NCBI GenBank assembly: GCA_000720375.1
Contig: JOAA01000015.1
Location: forward strand, 155,636 to 219,635
DNA length: 64,000 bases
From: Rhodococcus rhodnii
GTDB taxonomy: Bacteria; Actinomycetota; Actinomycetes; Mycobacteriales; Pseudonocardiaceae
Direction of reading: 5' to 3'
Both the position numbers and the translations under genes were made by a program. Shown here in pieces: positions 42,936 to 51,355 of the stretch (position 1 is the first letter of the stretch; the number at the start of each line of letters is the position of its first letter). The notes beneath the pieces are model-generated. The model had not been told where the DNA came from. It was given only the letters and a program-made list of their open reading frames with translations, and made no database searches.

Positions 42936-43621
42936 CAGCTAAATGTGCTGTGGTGACGGGCGCGGCGTCGGGTATCGGCGCCGCGGCCGCTCGCCGTCTG
43001 ACTTCGGACGGCTACCGTGTCATCGGCGTCGACGTGAATCCTGGAGAGTACGTCTCGATTGTCGGTGACGTGGCCGCGGATGCCACCTGGGAGCAAGTGC
43101 TTGCTTCGACAGAGGGTGTGGACGCGTTGGTGAGCAACGCCTTCACGGTCGTGGTGAAGCCGTTGGGCGAGACCTCCCGGGAGGAGTGGTCCCGGCAGAT
43201 CGAGGTCAACCTGACCGCGGCTTACCTTGGCGCACACGCGTGTCTGCCTTCGCTGCGGGCTCGGCGGGGTTCGATCGTGCTGGTTTCGTCTGTGCACGCG
43301 CGTTTCGGGCTGCCAGGACATCCGGCTTACGCGGCGGCCAAAGGCGGATTGGTTTCGCTCGCCGGGCAGTTGGCGGTCGAATACGCCCCGGAGGTCCGGG
43401 TCAATTCGGTGCTCCCGGGTCCGGTGCTGACCGGTGCGTGGGACCGGGTTTCCGCCGCGGATCAGGCACGCAGTGCGCAAGCGACTCCGTTGGGACGGCT
43501 GGGAGATCCCGGCGAGGTCGCTTCGGTTGTGTCCTTTTTGGTTTCCGAGCAGGCGTCCTTCGTGACCGGTGCCAGCATCGTCGTCGACGGTGGCTGGTCG
43601 GTGCACAAGGACTCGTCGTGA
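42932..43621 (+). CDS. SDR-family oxidoreductase, candidate sugar dehydrogenase
   Basis: The 229-aa classical SDR has the dinucleotide motif VVTGAASGIGAAAA and catalytic SSV..AYAAAKGG (Ser-Tyr-Lys), and ends in TGASIVVDGGW. GTG 42932 overlaps the galactosidase stop (GTGA). It lies between a galactosidase and a galactonate-dehydratase-like gene, which suggests D-galactose (or arabinose) 1-dehydrogenase; this is inferred from neighbours only. Confidence 0.85.
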   Translation: MTAKCAVVTGAASGIGAAAARRLTSDGYRVIGVDVNPGEYVSIVGDVAADATWEQVLASTEGVDALVSNAFTVVVKPLGETSREEWSRQIEVNLTAAYLGAHACLPSLRARRGSIVLVSSVHARFGLPGHPAYAAAKGGLVSLAGQLAVEYAPEVRVNSVLPGPVLTGAWDRVSAADQARSAQATPLGRLGDPGEVASVVSFLVSEQASFVTGASIVVDGGWSVHKDSS

Positions 43622-43631
43622 GGGGGTATGG

Positions 43632-44780
43632 GTGAAGATCACCGGGGTCGAGACGTTCCTGGTGCCGCCGCGCTGGCTGTTTCTGAAGATCAGCACGGAC
43701 GAGGGGATCAGCGGCTGGGGTGAGCCGGTCGTCGAGGGCCGCGCGGAAACCGTGCGCGCGGCCGTGCACGAGCTCGCGGATCTGATCGTCGGCCAGGACC
43801 CGCTGCGGATCGAAGACCACTGGCAGGTGTTGCGGCGCGGCGGCTTCTACCGTGGCGGCCCGATTCTTTCCAGTGCGTTGGCCGGTTTCGACCAGGCCCT
43901 GTGGGACATCGCCGGGAAGTACCGAAACGCGCCCGTCCACGAACTGCTCGGCGGCCCTGTGCGCGACCGGGTGCGCGTGTACTCCTGGGTCGCCGGCGAT
44001 CGTCCGTCCGGGATCGCCGAAGCTGTTGCGGGACAGGTGGAACGCGGCTTCACGGCGGTGAAGATGAACGGCTGCGGGCCGATGGACGCCGTCGCCACCC
44101 CTGCCGATGCCCAGGCCGTGGTGGACCGCGCCCGCGAGGCGCGATCTGTGCTGGGCCCGACCCGGGACCTTGCCATCGACTTCCACGGCCGCGTTTCCCC
44201 TGCGATGGCCCGTCGGTTGTTGCCGATGCTGGAGGAAGTGCAGCCGATCTTCGTGGAGGAACCCATTCTCCCGGAGATCCAGGGCGATGTGTTGGCTTCG
44301 GTGGTCGCGTGCAGCGGCGTACCGATCGCCTTGGGGGAACGCCTCTACTCGCGCTGGGAGTTCAAGCCCGTGCTGGACGCCGGAGTGTCGGTGGTGCAGC
44401 CGGATCCGTCCCACGCGGGCGGTATTTCCGAGCTGCGCCGGATCGCGGCGCTCGCCGAGGTCTACGGAGCCAGCCTGGCCCCGCACTGTCCACTGGGGCC
44501 GATCTCGCTGGCAGCGGCGCTGCAGGTCGCGTTCGCCACACCGAACTTCCTGATCCAGGAACAAAGCCTGCGCATGCACTACAACGTGGGCACGGAGTAC
44601 ACGGACTACCTCGTCGACCCGTCGCCGTTCACCTTCACCTCGGGCTACGCCGTGCGTCCCGCCGGGCCGGGACTGGGCATCGAGATCGACGAGGAGCAGG
44701 TTCGCCGGGCGTCCGAGGTTGGACACCGCTGGCGTTCACCGGTGTGGCGGCACGACGACGGCAGCTTCGCCGAGTGGTAA
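43632..44780 (+). CDS. dgoD: Enolase-superfamily D-galactonate dehydratase-like protein
   Basis: The 382-aa mandelate racemase/muconate lactonizing protein has VKMNG (base), DFHGR (metal ligand), EEPI and GERLYSRWEF, and a catalytic-dyad His in SLAPHCPLGP, matching DgoD-type acid sugar dehydratases. It would turn galactonate into 2-keto-3-deoxygalactonate. The kinase and aldolase for the next steps are not in the window. GTG 43632 has a GAGGGGG site upstream. Confidence 0.85.
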   Translation: MKITGVETFLVPPRWLFLKISTDEGISGWGEPVVEGRAETVRAAVHELADLIVGQDPLRIEDHWQVLRRGGFYRGGPILSSALAGFDQALWDIAGKYRNAPVHELLGGPVRDRVRVYSWVAGDRPSGIAEAVAGQVERGFTAVKMNGCGPMDAVATPADAQAVVDRAREARSVLGPTRDLAIDFHGRVSPAMARRLLPMLEEVQPIFVEEPILPEIQGDVLASVVACSGVPIALGERLYSRWEFKPVLDAGVSVVQPDPSHAGGISELRRIAALAEVYGASLAPHCPLGPISLAAALQVAFATPNFLIQEQSLRMHYNVGTEYTDYLVDPSPFTFTSGYAVRPAGPGLGIEIDEEQVRRASEVGHRWRSPVWRHDDGSFAEW

Positions 44781-44784
44781 AGCC

Positions 44785-44828
44785 TCGTGAGTGTTTTGGC
44801 CGGTTAGAACCGGCCAAAACACTCACGA
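44785..44828. terminator. Bidirectional terminator, 21-bp perfect inverted repeat
   Basis: 44785-44805 is the exact inverse of 44808-44828, separated by AG. The stem contains GTTTTGG and CCAAAAC and no long T-run. It sits between convergent genes (dgoD and the rhodanese) and should stop transcription from both sides. Confidence 0.8.
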
Positions 44829-44844
44829 TACCCACGCTGGAAAA

Positions 44845-45240
44845 TCAGCCCAACCGAGCCATGACGGGAAAACCCGCGTCCTTCCAGGCCGCGAACCCGC
44901 CGATGACGTCACGCACGTTGGGCATGCCCAGCTGCGAGATCACCTGATGGGCCGCGAGGCTTGACGTGTAGCCCTCGTTGCAGATCAGGATGACCTCTTG
45001 CTCGGCGTTGCCGTGCCGTAATTCCTTGATGTGCCAAGGACCTGTGACGTCCAGGCGCCATTCCAGGACGTGCCGGGACACGGTGACCGCACCCGGTATC
45101 TCGCCGAATCGCCACCGGTATTCCGTGGGCCGCAGATCGACCAAGGTCGCGCCGTTGCGAAGTGCTTCTGCTGCTTGCGCTGGGGTGTAGCGGGTGATCG
45201 CCGCCCGCGCCTGCTCAAGCAGCCGCGAGACCATGCTCAC
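44845..45240 (-). CDS. Rhodanese-like sulfurtransferase
   Basis: The 131-aa single-domain rhodanese has VDLRPTEYRWRFGEIPGA and the active-site loop LICNEGYTSS with the catalytic Cys. It moves sulfane sulfur from persulfides. It starts at GTG 45240, overlapping the stop of the cysteine dioxygenase gene, so both are one operon dealing with cysteine sulfur. Confidence 0.9.
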   Translation of the reverse strand: MSMVSRLLEQARAAITRYTPAQAAEALRNGATLVDLRPTEYRWRFGEIPGAVTVSRHVLEWRLDVTGPWHIKELRHGNAEQEVILICNEGYTSSLAAHQVISQLGMPNVRDVIGGFAAWKDAGFPVMARLG

Positions 45241-45767
45241 CGCTGCGCCACGCGCAGTGTCGCTGCCTCTGCCTCGAGTGCGGTCGTGTCAGGTTCCGGG
45301 GTGTCACACTCGATCGCTCTGAGATGGTGTGTCCCGGACGGCAGCGAGCAATAGAAATTCATCACCCGCAGCGGTGGTGAATACGCGTGGATCGACACGG
45401 TCGGTTCCATGCCCACGTTCACCAGGTTGTGCAGGTAATCGGGGCCGAATCCGACCGATTTCCCCGCCTTGTGCCTGCGGGTGCGCAGGCGGGATTTGGT
45501 GATCTTTCCGTAGTCCTCGACCAGGGATCCCTTGGCCACGGTGAAAGCTCCCGAACTTCCGCCGTGGTCGTGCAGCAGGGTGTCCTGGCCGATGTCCCAG
45601 CAGATCAGCCACACTTCGTATGCGTCTTCGCGATGCAATCGCACGCAATACCGTTCGGTCAGATCGAAATACACTTTCGACTGCCAGGTTTTCGGCAATT
45701 TCGCGATGGATTCGACGATTTCTCGCAACTGTCCCGGTGACAGCACGACGTCGTTGGACAACTCCAC
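45237..45767 (-). CDS. Cysteine dioxygenase
   Basis: The 176-aa cupin oxidises cysteine to cysteine sulfinate with iron. It has the HDHGGSSGAF metal ligands (two His) and the third His in YLHNLVN, and a RxH-type HAYSPPL near the C terminus. The frame is open to ATG 45887, but GTG 45767 with AAAGGG upstream gives the usual length and is preferred; the extension has poorer codon bias. A TATAGT at 45925-45930 gives a promoter. Confidence 0.88.
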   Translation of the reverse strand: MELSNDVVLSPGQLREIVESIAKLPKTWQSKVYFDLTERYCVRLHREDAYEVWLICWDIGQDTLLHDHGGSSGAFTVAKGSLVEDYGKITKSRLRTRRHKAGKSVGFGPDYLHNLVNVGMEPTVSIHAYSPPLRVMNFYCSLPSGTHHLRAIECDTPEPDTTALEAEAATLRVAQR

Positions 45768-45924
45768 GAGACAAGCCCTTTCGCCAAGAACCCACGATGT
45801 CCTGGTCCGCCGGGTCGGGGCCCCGTCGCTCCAGGCCAGCGTGGATTGGTATCTCGCTCGAGCTCCTGCCGCCGTCAAACGCGTCATGCTTCGGCGCGTT
45901 CACCACGGCAAAGCCCGAAAGGCC

Positions 45925-45940
45925 ACTATAAGGTGGCCAG
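45925..45940. promoter_or_regulatory. Overlapping divergent -10 elements (cysteine dioxygenase / MpsC-like)
   Basis: ACTATAAGGT contains TATAGT on the minus strand (45925-45930) and TAAGGT on the plus strand (45929-45934). The plus-strand hexamer ends 6 nt before GTG 45941, so that gene is probably translated from a leaderless mRNA. The two promoters cannot be used at the same moment. Confidence 0.5.
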
Positions 45941-46324
45941 GTGCGGATAACCAGAGCACAGCGCAACGCGGTGGCCGAAAAGATCACCAGCCTTGAGCGG
46001 TCGTTCTACGGACGCGGTCCGCGCAACGTCAAGGTGTCGGTCAGCGACGACGACCCGATCAGCCTGGTGGTGTTGTCGCTGGACAGCCTCACTGTCGCCG
46101 ACGCCGTGCTGAGCGAGCGCGGCCACAAGGACGCGGTGATCAGGCACCACGAGGCGTTGCACGAAGCCACCCGGGCCGACTTCCTCGAGGCGATCGAGGA
46201 GATCGTCGGCAGCCCGGTCTCCGCGTACCTCGCGCAGGTCCACCCCAACACCGGGTACGCCGTGCGCGTGTTCGTCTTCAGCGATCTCGGTGACTTCGAC
46301 GACCCGGACGCGGACGGCTCATGA
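45941..46324 (+). CDS. DUF2294 / MpsC-family protein
   Basis: The 127-aa protein has the DUF2294 layout: an N-terminal RNAVAEKITSLERSFYGRGP, then LVVLSLDSLTVADAVLSE and the end YAVRVFVFSD. Related MpsC proteins are a subunit of a membrane potential-generating system in staphylococci; most DUF2294 proteins are uncharacterised. The gene overlaps the next start (ATGA). Confidence 0.8.
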   Translation: MRITRAQRNAVAEKITSLERSFYGRGPRNVKVSVSDDDPISLVVLSLDSLTVADAVLSERGHKDAVIRHHEALHEATRADFLEAIEEIVGSPVSAYLAQVHPNTGYAVRVFVFSDLGDFDDPDADGS

Positions 46325-48165
46325 TCGTCGCACCGTATGGGGAGTGGGAATCGCCGGTGACCGCGGCGGACGTCGCGAGCGCCCGGCTCCGCGTCGGGTA
46401 TCCGCACGTGATCGGCGACGAGGTGTGGTGGCAGGAGATCCCGCCGGACAGCGGCGGCCGAACCCTCGTGATGCACCGAGCCGCCGACGGGACAGTCACT
46501 CCCGTTCTGCCGCCCGGATACGAGGCACGCACCCGGGTCCATGAGTACGGCGGCAAGTCGTACCTCCCGATCCGCGGTGGCGGTCTGGTCTTCGCCAACC
46601 ACGAGGACCAGCGCCTTTACCTCGTGGGCGACAGCGTCGTACCGCTGACGCCGGAGGATGGCAGCCGGTACGCGGACTTCGTGATATCCCCCGATGGTTC
46701 CGAGGTGTGGTGCGTCCGGGAAGTTCCCGGTGAACCTCCCGTCCGGTCGATTGTGGCCGTTGCGCTCGACGGCAGTTGCGATGTCCGTGAACTGGTGAAC
46801 ACCGGTGATTTCCTGGCGTTTCCGACACCGTCACCGGATGGCTCGTTGGCGTGGATCTGCTGGAACCGCCCGGACATGCCGTGGGATTCCGCCGAATTGC
46901 GGGTCGACGGCCGGCGGGTGATCGGCGGTGGCACCGAATCGGTCTTCGCGCCGATCTGGCGGGACAGCGAAAGCCTGTACGTGATCTCGGACCGGTCGGG
47001 CTGGTGGAATCCGCACCGGGTCGATCTCGAAGGGAAAGTACGCGACCTTCACCCGGTCGAGGAGGAGTTCACCGAGCCGTTGTGGCAAGTCGGCGGCCGT
47101 CCGTTCGAATTGCTGCCAGACGGCAGGCTTGTCGTGTTGCACGGCCGCGGCGAGCTGCGACTCGGCATCCTCGATCCGGAAACCGGTGAACTGACCGACG
47201 TTGCGACGCCGTACACATCGTTCGCCACGACGTTGAGTGTGGACGGTTACTCGGTCACTTCCGTCGGGTACAGCCCTGATCTGCCTGCCGCGGTGGTGAA
47301 GATCGACCTCATCAGCGGCCACTGTGACGTGGTGCGTGCCGAGGCTGATGTCGTGCATGGCGAGTACTTCCCGTCGGTCGAGGCGGTGGAGTTCACCGGC
47401 GACGACGGTCTTGTTGTGCACGGCTTCCTTTACCCACCTTCGAATCCGCGCTTCCGCGCGCCGGATGGCGAGTTGCCGCCGTATGTGCTGTGGGTGCACG
47501 GCGGGCCGACGGGGCACTCGACGTCCGCTTTGGACGTCGGCAAGGCGTACTTCACCAGCCGCGGCATCGGTGTGCTGGATTTGAACTATGGCGGATCCAG
47601 CGGATACGGCCGTGCGTACCGCGATCGGTTGCTGGGCAACTGGGGCGTGACTGATGTTGCCGACGCCGTGACGGCTGCTCGCGCGCTGGTTGCCCAAGGC
47701 CGCGCCGACTCGGAACGGCTGGGGATCAGGGGCGGGTCGGCGGGTGGCTGGACCGTGCTGGTGGCCGCGACCAGGAGTACGGTGTTCAGCGCGGGCGTCT
47801 CATATTTCGGTGTCAGCGACTTGAAGCTGTTGGCCGAGCAGACCCACGATTTCGAAGCCGGATACCTTGACTCCCTGGTCGGTCCGCTGCCGGAGAGCGC
47901 CTCGCTGTATGAGGAGCGGTCGCCACTCGGACACGTGAGCTCGGATACGTGCCCACTGTTGTTGCTGCAGGGCCTGATCGACCCGGTCGTCCCGCCGAGC
48001 CAGGCGGTGGCGCTGATCGGGGAGCTGTCCGAGCACGGGGTGGAGCACACGTACCTGGCGTTCGCCAAGGAGTCGCACGGTTTTCGCAGGCCGGAGAACG
48101 TCCGGGCTTCGCTGGAGGCCGAAATCGCGTTCTACGCCCGAGTTTTCGGCTTCGTCCCGCGGTAG
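46321..48165 (+). CDS. S9-family prolyl oligopeptidase-like peptidase
   Basis: The 614-aa protein has an N-terminal beta-propeller and a C-terminal alpha/beta hydrolase with nucleophile loop IRGGSAGGW, LQGLIDPVVPP (Asp) and KESHGF (His). It is a cytoplasmic dipeptidyl/oligopeptidase type with no signal. Its ATG overlaps the stop of the DUF2294 gene. Confidence 0.9.
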   Translation: MIVAPYGEWESPVTAADVASARLRVGYPHVIGDEVWWQEIPPDSGGRTLVMHRAADGTVTPVLPPGYEARTRVHEYGGKSYLPIRGGGLVFANHEDQRLYLVGDSVVPLTPEDGSRYADFVISPDGSEVWCVREVPGEPPVRSIVAVALDGSCDVRELVNTGDFLAFPTPSPDGSLAWICWNRPDMPWDSAELRVDGRRVIGGGTESVFAPIWRDSESLYVISDRSGWWNPHRVDLEGKVRDLHPVEEEFTEPLWQVGGRPFELLPDGRLVVLHGRGELRLGILDPETGELTDVATPYTSFATTLSVDGYSVTSVGYSPDLPAAVVKIDLISGHCDVVRAEADVVHGEYFPSVEAVEFTGDDGLVVHGFLYPPSNPRFRAPDGELPPYVLWVHGGPTGHSTSALDVGKAYFTSRGIGVLDLNYGGSSGYGRAYRDRLLGNWGVTDVADAVTAARALVAQGRADSERLGIRGGSAGGWTVLVAATRSTVFSAGVSYFGVSDLKLLAEQTHDFEAGYLDSLVGPLPESASLYEERSPLGHVSSDTCPLLLLQGLIDPVVPPSQAVALIGELSEHGVEHTYLAFAKESHGFRRPENVRASLEAEIAFYARVFGFVPR

Positions 48166-48166
48166 T

Positions 48167-48240
48167 CTCATATACCTCCTACCCGTATGAGGTTGCCGTT
48201 CGGCGAGGCACCTCCTAAGCTCCCTCGTAGACGAGGGAGG
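48167..48240 (+). promoter_or_regulatory. nuoA leader: ribosome-site hairpin and anti-SD-like repeats
   Basis: CTCCCTCGT (48220-48228) is the exact inverse of ACGAGGGAG (48231-48239), and the second arm is the nuoA ribosome site. ACCTCCTA, complementary to the ribosome-site core, occurs twice (48174-48181 and 48210-48217), and CTCATA/TATGAG (48167, 48186) form another inverted repeat. The mRNA may switch between open and closed forms, or the hairpin may end the upstream transcript; there is no T-run. Confidence 0.5.
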
Positions 48241-48247
48241 TGTGCAC

Positions 48248-48586
48248 GTGGGCCTGTTGGCGCTGCTGGCCACCACAGCGGTACTTGTGGCGACGGCCTA
48301 TGTCGTGTCGCGCGCTGTCCGGTTGGCCGTGGCCGCCCGTGACCGCCTGCCGTTTCTCGCTGGTCATGCCGCGTCCGAGCATGCCATGTCGAGGTATCAC
48401 GTCCGCTGGTACACGCTGACGATGATCTTCCTGGCCTTCGACATGGAGATGATCTTCATGTACCCGTGGACACTGGTTGTGTCCGAAGTGGGCACCGCGG
48501 CCGTGGTCGAGATGTTCCTGTTCTTGGCCGTGTTGTTCGCGGGCGTCTGGTACGCGAAGCGGGAAGGCGCGCTGCGATGGACATGA
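48248..48586 (+). CDS. nuoA: NADH-quinone oxidoreductase-like subunit A
   Basis: The 112-aa protein has three membrane helices and the signature RYHVRWYTLTMIFLAFDMEM that defines NuoA, with the acidic D/E pair in the second helix. GTG 48248 sits 7 nt after GAGGGAGG; GTG 48242 would be too close. It begins the complex-I-like operon. Confidence 0.93.
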   Translation: MGLLALLATTAVLVATAYVVSRAVRLAVAARDRLPFLAGHAASEHAMSRYHVRWYTLTMIFLAFDMEMIFMYPWTLVVSEVGTAAVVEMFLFLAVLFAGVWYAKREGALRWT

Positions 48587-49686
48587 CTTCGTGGCTGCTG
48601 CGTCGGATGGCTGTCCGGCCGTTCGTGGTGGCCGTCCCGGGCGCGACGGCTGCTCGGCTGGCTGTGGAGCGGTGTTTCCGGGAGCGGGGGTGGCGGGAAG
48701 CATCCAACCCGGTCGAGGCGAACATGCTGGTGGTCGCCGGGGACGTGGATGTCGACCAGGTCTGGGAGCAGATGCCGCTGCCGAAGACGAAGGTAGAGCT
48801 CCGGTCCGAAGGTGAAGTGGTGGCGGCGCTGGATGCGGGTGTCGCGGAGTTGCGCGACCGGCATCGGCAGCACGATGCCGGACGCAGACTGAGCGGCCAT
48901 GACATGGTTGGGCATCGCCTTGAGGCGGCTGGCTCTGGCGTGGCTGGGCATGAGGTGGCGGGCCATGGTGCTGCGGGGGAGGACATCGGCGGCCATGACA
49001 TGGCTGGGCATCGCCTTGAGGTGGCTGGCTCTGGCGTGGCTGGGCATGAGGTGGCGGGCCACGGCACCGCCGCGCATGACATGGGCGGGCATTCCATGCA
49101 CAGCCACCATGGGCATGACATGGGGGAGATGGTGCTGCCGGGCGGGATTCCGATGGCCAGCCGTACCGAGGACCGTGATGGTCTGGCGCTCGACTACCTG
49201 CACGTCTTCCTCGGCCCTGTCCTCTCCGACTGGCCACCGGGCCTCGTCGTCAAGGCCATCATGCAGGGCGACATCCTCCACGAGGTCGAGGTCGACGTGA
49301 TCGGCAAGCCCGGTGGTTACTGGACCGAGGACCGCATGCCCGCGCGAAGACTCGACAGCTGTGGCCGGCTTCTCGCGGTCGCGGGATGGGACACCGCAGC
49401 CGCGAAAGCCCGTCAATTCCGCGACCAAGTCCTTGCCGGACTCGAGCTTGGCACCGACTTCCATCGGTGGGCCAGGCGCGTGAAGCGGTCACGGGTTCTC
49501 AAGTGGTCGTTGGCCGGGGTTGGCGAGTGGCGGGGGTTGGACGCCTGGGGCCGGCTGAACGGGTGGCTTGACCAGGTGGACGTCGACCAGGACGTGGCTG
49601 CCCTTTCCGAACTGCTTGACGGCAGCGAACTTGCCACAGCCAGGCTCATCGTCGCCAGCATCGACCCGGACACCGATCATGACTGA
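48577..49686 (+). CDS. His-rich NuoB/NuoD-like fusion without cysteines
   Basis: The 369-aa protein sits where nuoB-C-D normally lie. Its first 100 residues contain ASNPVEANMLVVAG and VWEQMPLPK, which match the NuoB core, but no residue of the Fe-S motif is left. A His/Gly/Met-rich middle (about 108-190) contains a 32-residue repeat, encoded by a 96-bp tandem duplication (48895-48990, 48991-49086). The last part (LDYLHVFLGPVLSDWPPGL and QGDILHEVEVD) recalls the start of NuoD. It is probably a structural or metal-binding plug. The fusion reading is my inference. Confidence 0.65.
   Translation: MDMTSWLLRRMAVRPFVVAVPGATAARLAVERCFRERGWREASNPVEANMLVVAGDVDVDQVWEQMPLPKTKVELRSEGEVVAALDAGVAELRDRHRQHDAGRRLSGHDMVGHRLEAAGSGVAGHEVAGHGAAGEDIGGHDMAGHRLEVAGSGVAGHEVAGHGTAAHDMGGHSMHSHHGHDMGEMVLPGGIPMASRTEDRDGLALDYLHVFLGPVLSDWPPGLVVKAIMQGDILHEVEVDVIGKPGGYWTEDRMPARRLDSCGRLLAVAGWDTAAAKARQFRDQVLAGLELGTDFHRWARRVKRSRVLKWSLAGVGEWRGLDAWGRLNGWLDQVDVDQDVAALSELLDGSELATARLIVASIDPDTDHD
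48895..49086 (+). repeat. 96-bp tandem duplication in the His-rich gene
   Basis: Unit 1 (48895-48990) and unit 2 (48991-49086) agree almost perfectly over the first 78 bp, then diverge. Each encodes 32 residues rich in Gly-His, with GHDM at the start and GHEVAGHG inside. A third partial copy (GCGCATGACATGGGC) follows. The duplication looks recent. Confidence 0.85.
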
Positions 49687-50536
49687 GTGGTGGGCCGGCC
49701 TGCTCCTGCCGGTCATCCTTGGTGCGTTCGCACTCGGTGCGGCGACACTTGACGCGGGCACGTATCCGCTCAGGGCGGCCGCCGGATTGTTGGTTCAGCA
49801 ACGCAGGAAAATGCTGGCGACGGACACTTTGCTGCTGCGGGGCGGGATCTGGGCGTTGGTGCTTGCCGCGGTACTCGCCGCCGCGGTGATTCCATTGGGC
49901 GACAGGGCCGTGCTCGACTCGAGTGTCGGTGTTGTCTGGTTCAACATGGCCGAGGTTGTCGCGTGGGCCGCTGTGTGGATGGTCGGGTGGGGTGCGAACT
50001 CGGCGTTCAGCCTGGTCGGTGGCTACCGGTTCGTGGCGCAGGGATTGGCGTACGAGCTGCCGCACATGTTCGCGTTGATCACGGCCGCGTTGGGTGCTGA
50101 GTCGCTGCGCGTTGCCGACATTGTCCAGGCGCAGAGTGGGTTGTGGTTCGTCGTGTGGATGCCTGCGGCGTTCGTCGTCTACTTGCTTTCCGTTCTGGGG
50201 ATGGCGTTCTGGGGTCCGTTCGATCAGCCGGTCGGCCGGGACATCGCCGGTGGGGCGCGGCTTGAACTGTCCGGTGTGGACCGTCTGCTCTTCGAGGCTG
50301 GACGGTGGATGTTGTTGACGGCTGGTGCCGCCTTCGCTGTTCCGCTCTTCCTCGGTGGCGGGCATTGGGTTTGGGTGATCGTCAAGGCCGCGGCTGTGCT
50401 CGGGGCGTTGGTGTGGTTGAAGAAGAGACTGCCGGCGATCCGGATGGATCGGTACGTGGAGTTCGCGTGGATCGTGCTGATCCCCGTGATGCTGGTGCAG
50501 GCGTTGGTGGTGGCCATCGTGGTGCTCGTCCGATAG
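49679..50536 (+). CDS. nuoH: NuoH-like subunit (short)
   Basis: The 285-aa protein has eight or so membrane helices and NuoH signatures: GLAYELPHMFAL, the quinone-side loop FWGPFDQP and RLLFEAGRWMLL. It is shorter than usual NuoH (320-440 aa), and the E-rich loop after PFD (normally PEAESELVAG) reads QPVGRDIAGG. The start overlaps the His-rich gene by 8 bp. Confidence 0.85.
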   Translation: MTEWWAGLLLPVILGAFALGAATLDAGTYPLRAAAGLLVQQRRKMLATDTLLLRGGIWALVLAAVLAAAVIPLGDRAVLDSSVGVVWFNMAEVVAWAAVWMVGWGANSAFSLVGGYRFVAQGLAYELPHMFALITAALGAESLRVADIVQAQSGLWFVVWMPAAFVVYLLSVLGMAFWGPFDQPVGRDIAGGARLELSGVDRLLFEAGRWMLLTAGAAFAVPLFLGGGHWVWVIVKAAAVLGALVWLKKRLPAIRMDRYVEFAWIVLIPVMLVQALVVAIVVLVR

Positions 50537-50545
50537 GTGGGAGAC

Positions 50546-51049
50546 ATGTGGCAGCAGATAGCGTTCTGGGCCTGCGCGGTCGGCGCGACAGTCACCGGCA
50601 TCGCGGTGTTCCGGGTGGACTCCATGGCCAGGGCGACGTTCGCGTTGCTCGCGTCGTTCATCTTCGCCGCGGGTACGGTTCTGTTGCTGAAACTCGCCTA
50701 TCTCGGGTTCGTGGTCGTACTCATGATGATCATGGAGATGGTCATCATGGCGGTCTTCATGATCATGTACATGATGAACCCCGGCGGGCTCATGCCGATG
50801 ACCATGGTGCACAACAAGAAAGGGTCGCTCGGCATCGCCATCGCGACATTCATCCTGTTGACGACCGTCATCCTGGTGGCGCCGTGGCCCACACGGAACG
50901 GGGAACCGCCGCCTGACCCGACGCGGGCACTGGGTGAGGCGCTGATGGGCTCGAAGATGCTCGTGATGATGGTCCTCGGGCTCGTTCTCTTCGCCACGAT
51001 GGTCACGTGCGTCGTGCTGGCAACCCATCGCGGGCGGTACGACCGATGA
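50546..51049 (+). CDS. nuoJ: NuoJ-like subunit
   Basis: The 167-aa protein has five hydrophobic helices with FALLASFIFAAG and LAYLGFVVVLMMI, as in NuoJ. The third helix and loop are unusually Met-rich. ATG 50546 follows GGTGGGAG. It overlaps nuoK by ATGA. Confidence 0.85.
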   Translation: MWQQIAFWACAVGATVTGIAVFRVDSMARATFALLASFIFAAGTVLLLKLAYLGFVVVLMMIMEMVIMAVFMIMYMMNPGGLMPMTMVHNKKGSLGIAIATFILLTTVILVAPWPTRNGEPPPDPTRALGEALMGSKMLVMMVLGLVLFATMVTCVVLATHRGRYDR

Positions 51050-51351
51050 CACTACAGGTGTTCCTGATCTTCGCGGCGGCGCTGTTCAGCGTCGGCCTGT
51101 ACGGCGCGTTGTCGCAGCAGTCGATCGTGATGATCATGATGGGGCTTGAGCTGATGGTGAACGCGATCATCGTTGGTGCGGCGGCCTTCTGGTACTTCGT
51201 CTCACCGACCATGGCGGACGGCCAAGTGCTCGTTCTGGTCGCGGTCACGGCGATGGCTGTCGAGATGGCGGTCGGATTCGCGGTCACCACGGCGATCTTC
51301 CGCAAGCGGGACGTGGACATGACCGACATGGCCGCGGACCTGAAGGGCTGA
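51046..51351 (+). CDS. nuoK: NuoK-like subunit
   Basis: The 101-aa protein has three helices and both conserved glutamates (MGLELMVNAIIV and AMAVEMAVGF), which carry protons in complex I. The proton-transfer residues therefore appear intact. Confidence 0.9.
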   Translation: MTLQVFLIFAAALFSVGLYGALSQQSIVMIMMGLELMVNAIIVGAAAFWYFVSPTMADGQVLVLVAVTAMAVEMAVGFAVTTAIFRKRDVDMTDMAADLKG

Positions 51352-51355
51352 GCCG

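Noticed and set aside
45768..45887. Longer N terminus for cysteine dioxygenase
   Set aside because: The 40 extra codons lack the usual codon bias and family sequence and have no ribosome site; not fully excluded.
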